NCBI GenBank assembly: GCA_029880545.1
Contig: JAOUOD010000003.1
Span: 143,222 to 207,221, forward strand
Direction of reading: 5' to 3'
Source of the DNA: Gammaproteobacteria bacterium
GTDB taxonomy: Bacteria > Pseudomonadota > Gammaproteobacteria > Acidiferrobacterales > SZUA-150
Length of the DNA: 64,000 bases
Shown here: one piece after another, positions 48,131-57,594 of the stretch
Layout of the letters: each line of letters opens with the position of its first letter
How positions within the stretch are numbered: the first letter of the stretch is position 1
Notes under the pieces: generated by a model
Database searches by the model: none
Told to the model about the DNA's origin: nothing
Seen by the model: only the letters and a program-made list of their open reading frames with translations
Position numbers and translations under genes: made by a program

Positions 48131-50206
48131 CTAGTTCTGATGATAGAACGGTCCTTCTGTTGTGGTGTTGCCACCAGCATCAGTAGAGCTGACGTAATAC
48201 TCATAGAGTGCACCGTTTGAACCCTGGAATGACATGTAATGTGAGGTCACCATGGTACTGTTGGAATAGGTGCCGCAGCAGGTGAATGTCACAACAGAAT
48301 TCGACGGGATGTCGGTAGTCCAGCTGATGGCAAAGCTTGGTCCATTCAGATCAAGCGATGTCACGTTGCTGATTACCGGGCCGGCGGTGCCACCGCCACC
48401 ACCACCTGCCGTGACTGTAACAGTCTGGCTGCTAGTGCTGATTGCGCCCTGGTTGTCAGTAACAGTGAGGCTGACCTGGTAGCTGTTGGCGCTGGCGTAG
48501 CTGTGACCGATGGTTACGCCGGAGCCGTTGGCACCATCACCGAAGTTCCAGGCGTAGCTGACTATACTGCCGTCGGAGTCGGTGCTGGCACTGGCGTCGA
48601 AGCTGCAGTTTAGGTCTGTACAGTTATAACTGAAGCTTGCTGTCGGCGGGTTGTTGGTCGGTGTGCTGCCACCACCCAGTGCAATCCACGCATCACGCGC
48701 CTGGATCAGGCCGAAACCGTAGGCGGAATCACGACCGGCTGCGCCAAGATCCAGGGCAGTGTTCTGAATGGCTGTGCGGATCTGGTCGTTGGTCAGTGAC
48801 GGGTTGGCACTCCAGATAACGGCCGCTGCGCCGGATACATGGGGCGTGGCCATGGATGTGCCATCCCAGGCTTCGTAACCGCTGTCCGGCTGGGTTACGG
48901 TATTCACAACGCTGCCATTCTGGCCCAGGTTATTGGCAATAATCAGTTGGCCATCTTCCTGTGACAATGAGATCGCCGGAATGGCTGATGTGTTGCCTGT
49001 GCCCAGCGTACCGGCAAAGCCACCGGCTACATTATTATAGATAATCACAGCAGTGGCGCCGGAGTTTTGTGCATTCATGACCTTGTCGTAGAAACTGACA
49101 ACGCCGCGCTCACACATGACTACCTTGCCTGACCAGGCACCGGTGGCGTCACACAGGCCACCGTTGGCAACGGCACCCGAGCCGCTGCCCTGGGCGGCGA
49201 ACTCGATGGCGCTGCCGGTGTAGGTGGAACCGTTAACGGTAATAGTGCTGGTCGCTTTCCATGGCACGCTGCTCAGAATGCCAACACCCGGAGCGGCAAT
49301 TTCAACAGCAGAGTTTTGCTGTGAGAAATCGGCGACCACGTTATTTGAGTCAACTGCGGCAACAGAAACAACTGACGCATAAGAAGCCGGGTAGCTCTTG
49401 CGGGTATTGCCATCATTGCCGGCGGCAGCGATGGACAACACGCCGTTGGCATAGGCCGCGGCGAAGGCGTTGTCTTCAGCCTTGCTGCTGAAGGTGCCGC
49501 CAAGACTCATGCTGATAATGTTTGCACCAGCGGCCTGGCAGCGTTGCGCTGCATCAACCAGATCAGAACTGTATGACCAGCCACAAGACGGGCCATCAAA
49601 TACCTTGACGATATACAGTGATGTCTTGCCGGGCGACACACCGACCACGCCGGTGTTGTTGTTGGCGGCAGCAATGGTGCCGGCAACGTGACTACCGTGT
49701 CCGCAGGTATCGGTATCCCATCCTGCCGGGTAACCGCCTACCAGGTTAACGCCGGCGAAGTCTTCATGACCGGCGTGAATCCCGGAGTCAATGATACAGA
49801 CCAGGCGACCGGAACCTGTGGGTGCGCCGCTGTCGATGACGTTGTCATGATCTGTGTCCCAGATGTCCCGTGCCTGGACCTTGTCGATACCGTAGGGCAC
49901 GGTTTGTGCTGATGGGTAACGCTTCGGGTCGGCTTCAATGAGTGTGACGTTGGGATTGTTGCGTAACCCGCTCAGGGCGCCGGTTGGCACGCTGGCCGCG
50001 AACGCATTGATATGGGAAAAGTGATAATGCACCTTGGCATTGGCATTGCCCAGTTGCTGTTGCACCTGGGCAGCCTTGCCCTTGTTATAGTGAATCCATA
50101 CCCGTTCGCCCGGATTGTTTCCCGCTGCCGAAGCGGACTGGAAGCCGGCGAGCAAAAGCAGTGACGTCGACAGCGTCACTAAAAGCGTTTTCATTTCAAG
50201 CTTCAT
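48131..50206 (-). CDS. Secreted subtilisin-like serine protease (S8) with PA and PKD domains
   Basis: 691 residues with a clear signal peptide ending near ASAAGN (about 28). An inhibitor-type propeptide occupies about 30-100. Catalytic triad: Asp140 (CIIDSGI), His170 (CGHGSHVAGT) and Ser451 (DGTSMATPHVSG), with oxyanion Asn264. A protease-associated domain (about 330-435) is inserted before the serine. A PKD domain spans about 519-600 (PPTASFSYNC...YAWNFGDG), followed by a poly-Gly linker and a C-terminal beta domain. A good AGGAG lies 8 nt before the ATG. Likely exported; substrate unknown. Confidence 0.92.
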   Translation of the reverse strand: MKLEMKTLLVTLSTSLLLLAGFQSASAAGNNPGERVWIHYNKGKAAQVQQQLGNANAKVHYHFSHINAFAASVPTGALSGLRNNPNVTLIEADPKRYPSAQTVPYGIDKVQARDIWDTDHDNVIDSGAPTGSGRLVCIIDSGIHAGHEDFAGVNLVGGYPAGWDTDTCGHGSHVAGTIAAANNNTGVVGVSPGKTSLYIVKVFDGPSCGWSYSSDLVDAAQRCQAAGANIISMSLGGTFSSKAEDNAFAAAYANGVLSIAAAGNDGNTRKSYPASYASVVSVAAVDSNNVVADFSQQNSAVEIAAPGVGILSSVPWKATSTITVNGSTYTGSAIEFAAQGSGSGAVANGGLCDATGAWSGKVVMCERGVVSFYDKVMNAQNSGATAVIIYNNVAGGFAGTLGTGNTSAIPAISLSQEDGQLIIANNLGQNGSVVNTVTQPDSGYEAWDGTSMATPHVSGAAAVIWSANPSLTNDQIRTAIQNTALDLGAAGRDSAYGFGLIQARDAWIALGGGSTPTNNPPTASFSYNCTDLNCSFDASASTDSDGSIVSYAWNFGDGANGSGVTIGHSYASANSYQVSLTVTDNQGAISTSSQTVTVTAGGGGGGTAGPVISNVTSLDLNGPSFAISWTTDIPSNSVVTFTCCGTYSNSTMVTSHYMSFQGSNGALYEYYVSSTDAGGNTTTEGPFYHQN

Positions 50207-50542
50207 TCTGCTTACTCCTGAATTATTGTTGATGATTTGTCCAATAAGGTTTTGCGAAACCCCTTGGCTCGGCAGAAAGCGGCAGCATGGATGAACGGGA
50301 CACAGGTTCGGCCGTTTGCACGCTCTTGCCAGCGGGTAGTATGGCGAACATGATCAACTATGTACAGTTCATGTGGTTATAATGTATCTTGATTCCCTGG
50401 CTGGACGGAACCGTGACCGGGCCAGGATCGGAAAATTTCAGGGGACGTGACTTGCGATAGACCAGAGACAACGATACATTGCAGCCCGAGTTCGATAGTG
50501 CAAACCGGGCGAGGCTGCCGGGTTGATCAAACAGGTGAGATT
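50207..50542. other. Intergenic region between protease and small membrane protein
   Basis: 336 bases between divergent genes. A plus-strand frame continues upstream of the next gene to 50447, but its composition is not protein-like and a better start lies at 50543. No clear promoter boxes or repeats are seen. Confidence 0.5.
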
Positions 50543-50881
50543 ATGCAATTGGCTGTAACGTACGCGCGTGAAGCGGGCGTGTTGAGAATCATGCTGGCCA
50601 TGCTGGCCATTGCCGTAATTGCTTCGGCCCCGTTTGCCGGTGATCACGCAATCACCGAGGGTTGGGCCATGATACCAACTGTGGTTGTGCCGGCCACGGT
50701 TCCCATCGTGTTTTTTGTTCTGTGGTTGGACGCGCTGATGGCGGCCGTGTTTCGCGCCGACGCGGTGGATGACGAGGTCCGCAGGGTGCGCTTCGGTAAT
50801 ATCGTCAAGGCAGACATCATTCTCGTCAGCGTATTGACGCTGTCGTGGTTACCCTATTTCTATTCAGTACTGGCCGTGTGA
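50543..50881 (+). CDS. Small integral membrane protein of unknown function
   Basis: 112 residues from the ATG at 50543 (AGGTGAG upstream). Three hydrophobic segments: LRIMLAMLAIAVIASAPF, TVVVPATVPIVFFVLWLDALMAA and DIILVSVLTLSWLPYFYSVLAV. A short basic loop precedes the third. Family not recognised. It ends 40 nt before the DUF971-MoaD gene and may share its transcript. Confidence 0.6.
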   Translation: MQLAVTYAREAGVLRIMLAMLAIAVIASAPFAGDHAITEGWAMIPTVVVPATVPIVFFVLWLDALMAAVFRADAVDDEVRRVRFGNIVKADIILVSVLTLSWLPYFYSVLAV

Positions 50882-50921
50882 TCGATTGACAGATCCGGTT
50901 CGGTCAGCCCGGGGCGTTTTT

Positions 50922-51557
50922 ATGAGTGAAGAAAAATCTGTACCGGCTGGCCCGATTCCGGTGGATATCAGGCTGCGCCAGAAGGCGCGCCTGCTTGAAA
51001 TCGATTTCAATGATGGCAGCCAATTCAAGTTGCCTTGCGAGTACCTGCGGATCTTCTCGCCCTCGGCCGAGGTCAAGGCGGCAGTGGCGCGTGGCGAGAT
51101 AGTTCATGGCAAACGAGACGTGAATATCACCGGCATTACCCCTGTCGGTCATTACGCGATACAGCTGGTATTTGACGACGGCCATGACACCGGTGTGTAT
51201 TCGTGGAAAACCCTTTACGAACTGGGTCAGCAGCAGGACGGCAAATGGTCGACTTACCTGCAACAGCTTGAGCAAACCGGGCTGGATCGCGGCGAAGCAG
51301 GCAAGGGCCCACGTCGTATCACCTTGCTGTATTTTGTCAGTCTGCCAAAGGAACTGGGCAAGGAAACCGAGCAACAACAATTGCCTGATTCGGTGATCAC
51401 CGTAACTGACCTGGTGGAGTGGCTGAAAAAACGTGGTGACAACTGGCAGCAGGCACTGTCGCGCTATGACCTGATCATTACCGTTAACAAGCAGTTTGCT
51501 GAATCGGATACACCCATCGATAACGGTGACGAAATCGCCATTGTACCCAAAGGCTGA
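50922..51557 (+). CDS. DUF971 (GBBH-like N-terminal) domain fused to a MoaD-like domain
   Basis: 211 residues from the ATG at 50922 (GGGG upstream). Residues ~8-100 are a DUF971 domain (LLEIDFNDGSQFKLPCEYLRIFSPS; GHYAIQLVFDDGHDTGVYSW). Residues ~125-211 are a ubiquitin-like MoaD/ThiS fold (RITLLYFVSLPKELGKE; GDEIAIVPKG). MoaD carries sulfur on a C-terminal Gly-Gly thiocarboxylate for molybdopterin synthase, but this chain ends Lys-Gly. Next to mobA, moeA and moaB it clearly belongs to cofactor synthesis, though its chemistry may differ. A separate moaE is not in the window. Confidence 0.8.
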   Translation: MSEEKSVPAGPIPVDIRLRQKARLLEIDFNDGSQFKLPCEYLRIFSPSAEVKAAVARGEIVHGKRDVNITGITPVGHYAIQLVFDDGHDTGVYSWKTLYELGQQQDGKWSTYLQQLEQTGLDRGEAGKGPRRITLLYFVSLPKELGKETEQQQLPDSVITVTDLVEWLKKRGDNWQQALSRYDLIITVNKQFAESDTPIDNGDEIAIVPKG

Positions 51558-51569
51558 TGATTCAATCGG

Positions 51570-52127
51570 TCAGTCCAGGTCATCGGGGCTGTTAATATTG
51601 GCAAAGAGACCGGATTGATCGTTAAAACTGGCCGTACTCCATTGCTGAGATTGCATCCAGTTCATGACCTTGCGCTCACCCTGACCCAGGTCCGTGATTA
51701 ACCTGTCGTGAAGACGGCAGCGCAGCAGGGCGATGACCGGGTGGATGCGCAGGTTATCCTCGGCCATAGCCAGGTCACCGGTCTCACCCAGTGCTTCGGA
51801 CAGTCGGGTTAACAGGTCTGTCGGCAGGAAAGGCGTGTCACAGGGCGCGGTAAGTAACAACTCACTGTTACAAAACTTCATCGCCGTGGCGATTCCGGCC
51901 AACGGTCCCCAGTATTCCCCCAGGTTATCGACCAGTACCGGGTAACCGTATTGGCGATAAAACTCCACGTTACGGTTGGCGCTGATCATGATCTGATCCG
52001 TCTGCGGCTGCAGCCGTTCGATCACATGCTCTATTAACGGTTTGCCGCGAAAAATCACCGTGCCCTTGTCCTGGCCACCCATGCGCCGGCCGCGACCGCC
52101 GGCCAGGATCACGGCGGAAGCAGCCAT
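51570..52127 (-). CDS. mobA: Molybdenum cofactor guanylyltransferase
   Basis: 185 residues from the ATG at 52127, 1 nt after the moeA stop. AVILAGGRGRRMGGQDKG is the nucleotidyltransferase loop; LLTAPCDTPFLP carries the metal-binding Asp. It adds GMP to Mo-molybdopterin to form MGD, the form used by DMSO-reductase family enzymes. It is convergent with the DUF971-MoaD gene, 12 nt apart. Confidence 0.93.
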   Translation of the reverse strand: MAASAVILAGGRGRRMGGQDKGTVIFRGKPLIEHVIERLQPQTDQIMISANRNVEFYRQYGYPVLVDNLGEYWGPLAGIATAMKFCNSELLLTAPCDTPFLPTDLLTRLSEALGETGDLAMAEDNLRIHPVIALLRCRLHDRLITDLGQGERKVMNWMQSQQWSTASFNDQSGLFANINSPDDLD

Positions 52128-52128
52128 G

Positions 52129-53352
52129 TCAGAACAGTTCCCGGAAACTGAAATAGGTAACGGGGTCACCGGGTTTGATCACCTGGTTTTCCCGGATGAC
52201 GACCAGGCCATCTGCCCACGCGGCCGAGGAAAGAACACCGGAGCCTTGCTGGGGGTAAAGTTCTGCACTGCCGTCCGGCACAAGTCGCGCGCGGACGAAT
52301 TCGCGACGCTTGTCCGGTCGCGGCCAGTCGAAGCCGGCTTTGACCGGGATGCCCGTTGGCAGCACCTTGTTGAGACCTTGCATGGTGTTGATAAATGGCC
52401 TGGCAAAAAGCAGGAAAGTGACAAAAACCGAGACCGGGTTTCCGGGCAAGCCGATGAAGTCAGTTTCGCCGATACGCCCGTAGGCGACTGGTTTGCCAGG
52501 TTTCATGGCAATGCGCCACATATCCAGCTGCCCCAGCTGCTCCAGTGCCAGTTTGACGTAATCTTCTTCGCCCACCGAAACGCCGCCACTGCTGATGATC
52601 AGGTCGGCACTCTGTGCTGCGCTTAGCAGGGCTTCCCGGGTATCGTCCAGTGTATCGGCTACACGACCCAGGTCGATGACCTCGCAACCGGCAGAACGCA
52701 GCAGGCCGGCCAGGGTGTAGCGGTTGGAGTTGTATATCTGTCCCGGCGCCAGCGCTTGGCCGGGATCAACCAGTTCATCGCCAGTGGCAAACAGGGCGAC
52801 GCGAAGGCGCCGAACCACCTCAAGCTCAGCTACGCCAACCGATGCAGCCAGCCCGAGTTCCTGGGGGCGTAACAGGGTGCCGGGCTCGAGTATGATGGCC
52901 CCGGCGGTTATGTCCTCACCGGCCCGGCGAATGTTGGCGCCGGATTTCGGCGCGACGCCAATGACCACTTGGTCGTCCTGCTGCTGGCAATATTCCTGCA
53001 TTACCACGGCGTCAGCGCCCGGTGGCACGGGCGCGCCGGTAAAAATGCGCGCCGCTGTACCCGGTTCCAGGTCGGTGCCGATGCTACCGGCCGGAATGCG
53101 CTGACTGACCGGCAGTGTCGTGCTGTCAGTGCTGACATCGGCGCATCGAACGGCGTAGCCGTCCATGGCACTGTTGTCATGTGGCGGCACATTGATGCCG
53201 GATTCAACTGCTGTTGCCAGGACCCGCCCCAAGGCCTGGTCCAGGGGGACGGATTCCTTGCCCGGTATGGCCCGGGCCTTGGATAACAGCAGCTCGATCG
53301 CGTCGTCAAAGCTGATCAGGTTTTGTTTTGGTGTATCACAGCATTGGGACAT
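52129..53352 (-). CDS. moeA: Molybdopterin molybdenumtransferase
   Basis: 407 residues. Inserts molybdate into adenylylated molybdopterin. Motifs: DNSAMDGYAVRCAD, FTGAPVPPGADAVVMQE, and SSGGVSVGEEDYVK near residue 245, plus PGKPVAYGRIG and FIGLPGNPVSVFV. Full-length with all four MoeA domains. It sits between moaB and mobA in one transcript. Confidence 0.97.
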   Translation of the reverse strand: MSQCCDTPKQNLISFDDAIELLLSKARAIPGKESVPLDQALGRVLATAVESGINVPPHDNSAMDGYAVRCADVSTDSTTLPVSQRIPAGSIGTDLEPGTAARIFTGAPVPPGADAVVMQEYCQQQDDQVVIGVAPKSGANIRRAGEDITAGAIILEPGTLLRPQELGLAASVGVAELEVVRRLRVALFATGDELVDPGQALAPGQIYNSNRYTLAGLLRSAGCEVIDLGRVADTLDDTREALLSAAQSADLIISSGGVSVGEEDYVKLALEQLGQLDMWRIAMKPGKPVAYGRIGETDFIGLPGNPVSVFVTFLLFARPFINTMQGLNKVLPTGIPVKAGFDWPRPDKRREFVRARLVPDGSAELYPQQGSGVLSSAAWADGLVVIRENQVIKPGDPVTYFSFRELF

Positions 53353-53360
53353 GGCTGGCT

Positions 53361-53885
53361 CTACTTTTCTTTCAGTCGCGGCAGTAATTCAGCGAAGTTA
53401 CACGGCCCGTTACGAATATCCAGCTGATCCCGCAGGATTTTGTCCCAGGCGGTGTGGCAGGCCCCGGTAGATCCGGGCAGGCAGAAAATCAGGCGGCCAT
53501 TGGAGGTGCCGGCAACAGCGCGGGACTGGATGGTAGAAGTGCGAATCTCCTCGTAGGACAACCAGCGAAATAATTCGCCGAAACCGACGATTTCCTTGTC
53601 AAATAAAGGGGTTACGGCCTCAGGGGTAACATCGCGGCCGGTCATCCCCGTGCCACCGGTAATCAGGATGACTTCCACTGCATCGTTTACCACCCACTGC
53701 GCTACCTGGGCGCGAATCAGGTAAGGGTTATCAATCAAAATCTGGCGATCCGCGAGGGTATGACCCTCGGCACCCAGCTTGGTGACCAGTGCTTGGCCAG
53801 AGGTGTCGGTTTCCAGGGTGCGCGTGTCCGATACGGTCAGCACCGCAATGCCGAGTGGAGAAAATTCACGAGATTTCGCTTTCAT
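53361..53885 (-). CDS. moaB: Molybdenum cofactor biosynthesis protein MoaB/MogA
   Basis: 174 residues. Adenylylates molybdopterin before metal insertion. TVSDTRTLETDTSGQALV and ILITGGTGMTGRDVTPEAV are the family motifs; SRAVAGTSNGRLIFCLPGSTGA closes the active site. It lies 8 nt before moeA, first gene of moaB-moeA-mobA. Confidence 0.95.
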   Translation of the reverse strand: MKAKSREFSPLGIAVLTVSDTRTLETDTSGQALVTKLGAEGHTLADRQILIDNPYLIRAQVAQWVVNDAVEVILITGGTGMTGRDVTPEAVTPLFDKEIVGFGELFRWLSYEEIRTSTIQSRAVAGTSNGRLIFCLPGSTGACHTAWDKILRDQLDIRNGPCNFAELLPRLKEK

Positions 53886-54117
53886 TACTGGTTTTGCCTT
53901 TCTTCAGGAAAAAAATCGGCGCCGAGTGTATCAGACCGAATTTCGGAAAATCTGATTTCGATCATAGTTTAGCCGGTTATGAATAGTTCATGATGCACCC
54001 CGGTGGCACGCAATATAAAAGAATTTCCGGAAAACAATAACTTGCGTACCTGCTGCCCAGGGTGTAATAACGCAGGCGATCAATACTTGGCAACGGGTAC
54101 GCACCTGGTTTCAGGTT

Positions 54118-56664
54118 GTGAAAGTAACAAAAAGCGACGAAAACAAGAATATTGAGATTTCCCTGGCCCGGGACAAAGGAAAACAGGAAATATCCTGTTT
54201 TCCTGATAAGCTTGGCACTTCTAATGGAATTCACATCGGGAGTGCCCGTCCGGGTTGGTTGTCTCGCTTCATGTTGTTGAAAAAAACCTTTTTTCAGAGT
54301 CCTGGCAAAAGTGTCGTGACCGGCTTCGTCGCTATTGTCACGCTGATGCTGGTGGTATCTGTGCTTGGCATGATTCATATGCGCTCGCTCAAGCATGAGC
54401 TTGACTCCATTGTCGAAAACCATTTCGAAAAAGGCAGATTAATTGGCGCCATGCGAGTTGCCGCCCGCGAGCGCACCCTGAGTCTTTATCGAATCATTCA
54501 CCTGGAAGATCCATTTGAGCGCGACGACGAATGGATACGTTTTAACGCCCGGGCAGCCATGTTTACCGGTGCTCGCACCGAATTGATGTTGCTGCCGCTC
54601 AGCGACGAAGAGAAAACAGTCCTGGAGTTCCAGGGCCGGTTTACCAGTGTGGCGGTGCCGTTGCAGAACCGGGTGGTGGACCTGGCGCTGGCCGACCGGT
54701 ACGAAGCCGCTGAAATGGCGCTGGAGAAAGAGGCGATTCCGGCACAAAACCAGGTACTGGGCCAGCTGGACCTGCTGTCTGAAATCCAGCTAAGAAGTGC
54801 CAATGCCGCCGTCGGGGAAATGGGCGCTCAATACCGCACCACGCGTATCACCATGATTACGCTGATTCTGATATTCCTGCTCATTAGTATTTCGGTTGCT
54901 GCTTATATTGATCGACGATTACGCGAGGACCGACGGTCACTCCACGGCGAAAAAGAGAAGGCACAGGTTACGCTGCGCTCCATCGGCGATGCAGTCATCA
55001 CCACCGATGCCGACGGAAACATTGAAACTCTCAATAATATTGCCGAGCGACTCGCTGGTTGCAGCGAGGAGGAGCTGAGAGGCAGCTCGATTGACGAAGC
55101 CTTGCCGTTCCTGCATGACAGTACCCGCTTGCCGAGCGAATGCCTGGTGAGCAGAGCCTTGTCTGAAAACACGATTGTTACCAGTTCATCCAGCCTCGTG
55201 CTATCGAGCCGTTCCGGAATTGAGTATGCGATTGAGGCCACGGCGTCGCCGATTCGGGATGATGTCAACACAATCTTTGGCGCGGTCCTGGTTTTTCGCG
55301 ACGTAACTGAAGTGCGGGCCATGTCGCGTGAACTTGCGTACCAGGCCAGGCACGATGTATTGACCAATCTGTTTAACAGGCGCGAGTTTGAGGAGCGGTT
55401 GACAGAATATTTTGGTATGGCCAAGAAAGGAAAAACCGGTCATGTCCTTTGCTATCTGGATCTCGACAACTTCAAGGTTGTGAATGATACCTGTGGCCAT
55501 GCTGCGGGAGATGCGCTGCTGAAACGCCTCGCCAAGTTATTGCGAAGAAACCTGCGCCGGGAAGATATCCTGGCAAGACTGGGCGGTGACGAGTTTGGTG
55601 TGATTATCGTTGATTCCGGTATTGATGATGCCAGGCAAGTTGCTACCAAGTTGCATAATGTGATCAAGGATTTTCATTTCTACTGGGAAGGGAACATATT
55701 TGAAATTGGCGCCAGTATCGGTCTTGTGGAAATCGGCATGGATGCACGCAGTATTTATGACCTGCTGCGGGCTGCGGATTTCGCCTGCTATGCCGCCAAG
55801 GACATGGGTCGCAACCAGATACAGGTGTATTCGCCGGATGACCTGGTTATGGCGCGTCGCCAGGGTGAACTGGAATGGGTGCAGCATATCAACCATGCAC
55901 TGGAACAGGACCGCCTGGTGTTGTATTGCCAGGACATCACGCCACTGGATGCCCCGGGCAAGGTCAAGTACGAGTTCCTCGTGCGCATGAGGGGTGTCGA
56001 CGGGGGTATTGTCGAGCCATCATCGTTCTTGCCGGCAGCGGAGCACTATAACCTTATTGTATCCATTGACCGCTGGGTAATAGACCACGGGTTCCGGATT
56101 GTATGCGCACTTGAGCCGCAGCAGCTGAAAGAAATCGACTGCTTCAATATCAATCTGTCCGGACAGTCGGTCGGTGACCCGGCGATACTTGACTATATTG
56201 TCAAGCGGTTTGAGCTCTACGAAGTAGCGCCTGAAAAAATATGCTTTGAAATTACTGAAACCGCTGCTATCGCAAACCTGGGTAGCGCCCGCAACATGAT
56301 GACTATTCTGAAGGCCATGGGTTGTCGATTTGCCCTGGATGACTTTGGCAGTGGTCTGAGCTCGTTTGGCTATCTCCGGTCTCTGCCTATTGACCTGGTC
56401 AAGATTGATGGCGCGTTTGTGCGCAACATGGTATCAGACGAGACTGACCTGGCCATGGTAATTTCCATTAACCAGGTTGCCCATGCCATTGGCATCAAGA
56501 CAGTTGCCGAATACGTGGAGAATCGCGAGATTTTGTTGCGCGCCAAGGAAGTGGGGATTGACTACGGACAGGGAATCCATATTGCCAAGCCCCGCGAGGC
56601 GATTGCTGATGAGCTGGGCGCCCCGGTGGTTCCGATTGCCTGGAATCCATCTATCCTGAACTAG
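54118..56664 (+). CDS. Membrane GGDEF/EAL protein with PAS domain (c-di-GMP turnover)
   Basis: 848 residues from GTG 54118. An ATG at 54271 (51 codons in) is a credible alternative, since the first 51 residues look unstructured. TM1 (about 67-90) and TM2 (about 243-265) flank a helical periplasmic four-helix sensor. A PAS domain follows (about 290-400), then GGDEF with intact GGDEF at 489-493 and DLDNFKVVNDTCGH. The EAL domain has Glu619 in EFLVRMRG (EFL in place of EAL), Asp741-Asp742 (LDDFGSG) and VAEYVEN. Key catalytic residues of both domains remain, so either activity is possible. Confidence 0.9.
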   Translation: MKVTKSDENKNIEISLARDKGKQEISCFPDKLGTSNGIHIGSARPGWLSRFMLLKKTFFQSPGKSVVTGFVAIVTLMLVVSVLGMIHMRSLKHELDSIVENHFEKGRLIGAMRVAARERTLSLYRIIHLEDPFERDDEWIRFNARAAMFTGARTELMLLPLSDEEKTVLEFQGRFTSVAVPLQNRVVDLALADRYEAAEMALEKEAIPAQNQVLGQLDLLSEIQLRSANAAVGEMGAQYRTTRITMITLILIFLLISISVAAYIDRRLREDRRSLHGEKEKAQVTLRSIGDAVITTDADGNIETLNNIAERLAGCSEEELRGSSIDEALPFLHDSTRLPSECLVSRALSENTIVTSSSSLVLSSRSGIEYAIEATASPIRDDVNTIFGAVLVFRDVTEVRAMSRELAYQARHDVLTNLFNRREFEERLTEYFGMAKKGKTGHVLCYLDLDNFKVVNDTCGHAAGDALLKRLAKLLRRNLRREDILARLGGDEFGVIIVDSGIDDARQVATKLHNVIKDFHFYWEGNIFEIGASIGLVEIGMDARSIYDLLRAADFACYAAKDMGRNQIQVYSPDDLVMARRQGELEWVQHINHALEQDRLVLYCQDITPLDAPGKVKYEFLVRMRGVDGGIVEPSSFLPAAEHYNLIVSIDRWVIDHGFRIVCALEPQQLKEIDCFNINLSGQSVGDPAILDYIVKRFELYEVAPEKICFEITETAAIANLGSARNMMTILKAMGCRFALDDFGSGLSSFGYLRSLPIDLVKIDGAFVRNMVSDETDLAMVISINQVAHAIGIKTVAEYVENREILLRAKEVGIDYGQGIHIAKPREAIADELGAPVVPIAWNPSILN

Positions 56665-56703
56665 ACCGGGCTGAACTGTCGTGGCCCGGGACTCTCCATT
56701 GGG

Positions 56704-56985
56704 CTATTTTTTTCCGCCTGGCCGGAAGCTGGCGGGTGCACCACCATCCTGGCTCTCACCGAAAAAGAACCCGAGCATGTGATTTTCAAGTACCGAGATA
56801 GCGCGCGGGTCAGCGGTAGACAGGCCGTATTCGTTGATAATCATGGTGGCCTGCTGCAACCATTTTGCCCAACCTTCCCTGGAGATGTTTTCGTATATGC
56901 GTACGCCCAGCTCACCGGGATGAGTGGGTGCATCCAGTCCTTCCGCCTCTTTTTTCAGTACCTGGCAAAAAATCATTCGACTCAT
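56704..56985 (-). CDS. yggX: Probable Fe(2+)-trafficking protein YggX
   Basis: 93 residues. RMIFCQVLKKEAEGLDAPTHPG is the family signature with its conserved Cys7. GWAKWLQQATMIINEYGL and LENHMLGFFFGE follow. YggX protects iron-sulfur proteins from oxidation. Its divergent neighbour is an A-type iron-sulfur carrier. Confidence 0.95.
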   Translation of the reverse strand: MSRMIFCQVLKKEAEGLDAPTHPGELGVRIYENISREGWAKWLQQATMIINEYGLSTADPRAISVLENHMLGFFFGESQDGGAPASFRPGGKK

Positions 56986-57180
56986 GGCGAGATTACTCGT
57001 ATCAATTTAACGGTTGATTGGTGAGCCGCTGCTCTTGAGTTGCGGCCCGCCAGATTTCATAATGGGTGCTAGTGTAGCGGACCCCGGAAAAAAACACATC
57101 CCGGCCCCTGCTTTGTTTACAGGCATATTTTTCATGGGCATTGGCAGTGTCGACCGAGGCCCAAACTTGTGAGGTGAAAC

Positions 57181-57567
57181 ATGACCACAGCCGCTTTTCC
57201 GCATACCGTATCAGAAGCCCAGATGATCATTACCAACAGCGCCCGCACCAAGCTGGCGGAACTGATGGCTGCGGCTGATGATGATCTCAGCGCTATTCGC
57301 GTGTTTGTCTCCGGCGGTGGTTGCGGTGGCATGCAATACGGCATGACCTTTGTCGAATCCACCGAGCCCTATGACAGCATCCTGGAAGCGGATGGTTTCA
57401 AGGTTGCTATTGATCCCGTCGCCCTTGGCTACCTGGAGGGTGTCGAGATCGATTTCCGCGAAAACGGCATGAATGCCAGCTTCGTTTTCAATAATGTCTT
57501 CAAGTCTGTTGGCGGCACCGGCGCCTGCAGCGCCTGCGGTTCTGCCGGCGGCGGTTGCGGCGGCTAG
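57181..57567 (+). CDS. A-type iron-sulfur carrier protein (ErpA/IscA-like)
   Basis: 128 residues. MIITNSARTKLAELM and VFVSGGGCGGMQYGMTF give the first conserved Cys. The C-terminal GGTGACSACGSAGGGCGG has Cys-x-x-Cys and a further Cys in place of the usual Cys-Gly-Cys pair. A ~14-residue N-terminal extension is present. The family donates Fe-S clusters to apoproteins. The altered tail suggests a subgroup; erpA itself is plausible but not certain. Confidence 0.85.
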   Translation: MTTAAFPHTVSEAQMIITNSARTKLAELMAAADDDLSAIRVFVSGGGCGGMQYGMTFVESTEPYDSILEADGFKVAIDPVALGYLEGVEIDFRENGMNASFVFNNVFKSVGGTGACSACGSAGGGCGG

Positions 57568-57594
57568 GCTTCCGTTCGTACCCGGGTCGGGGCA

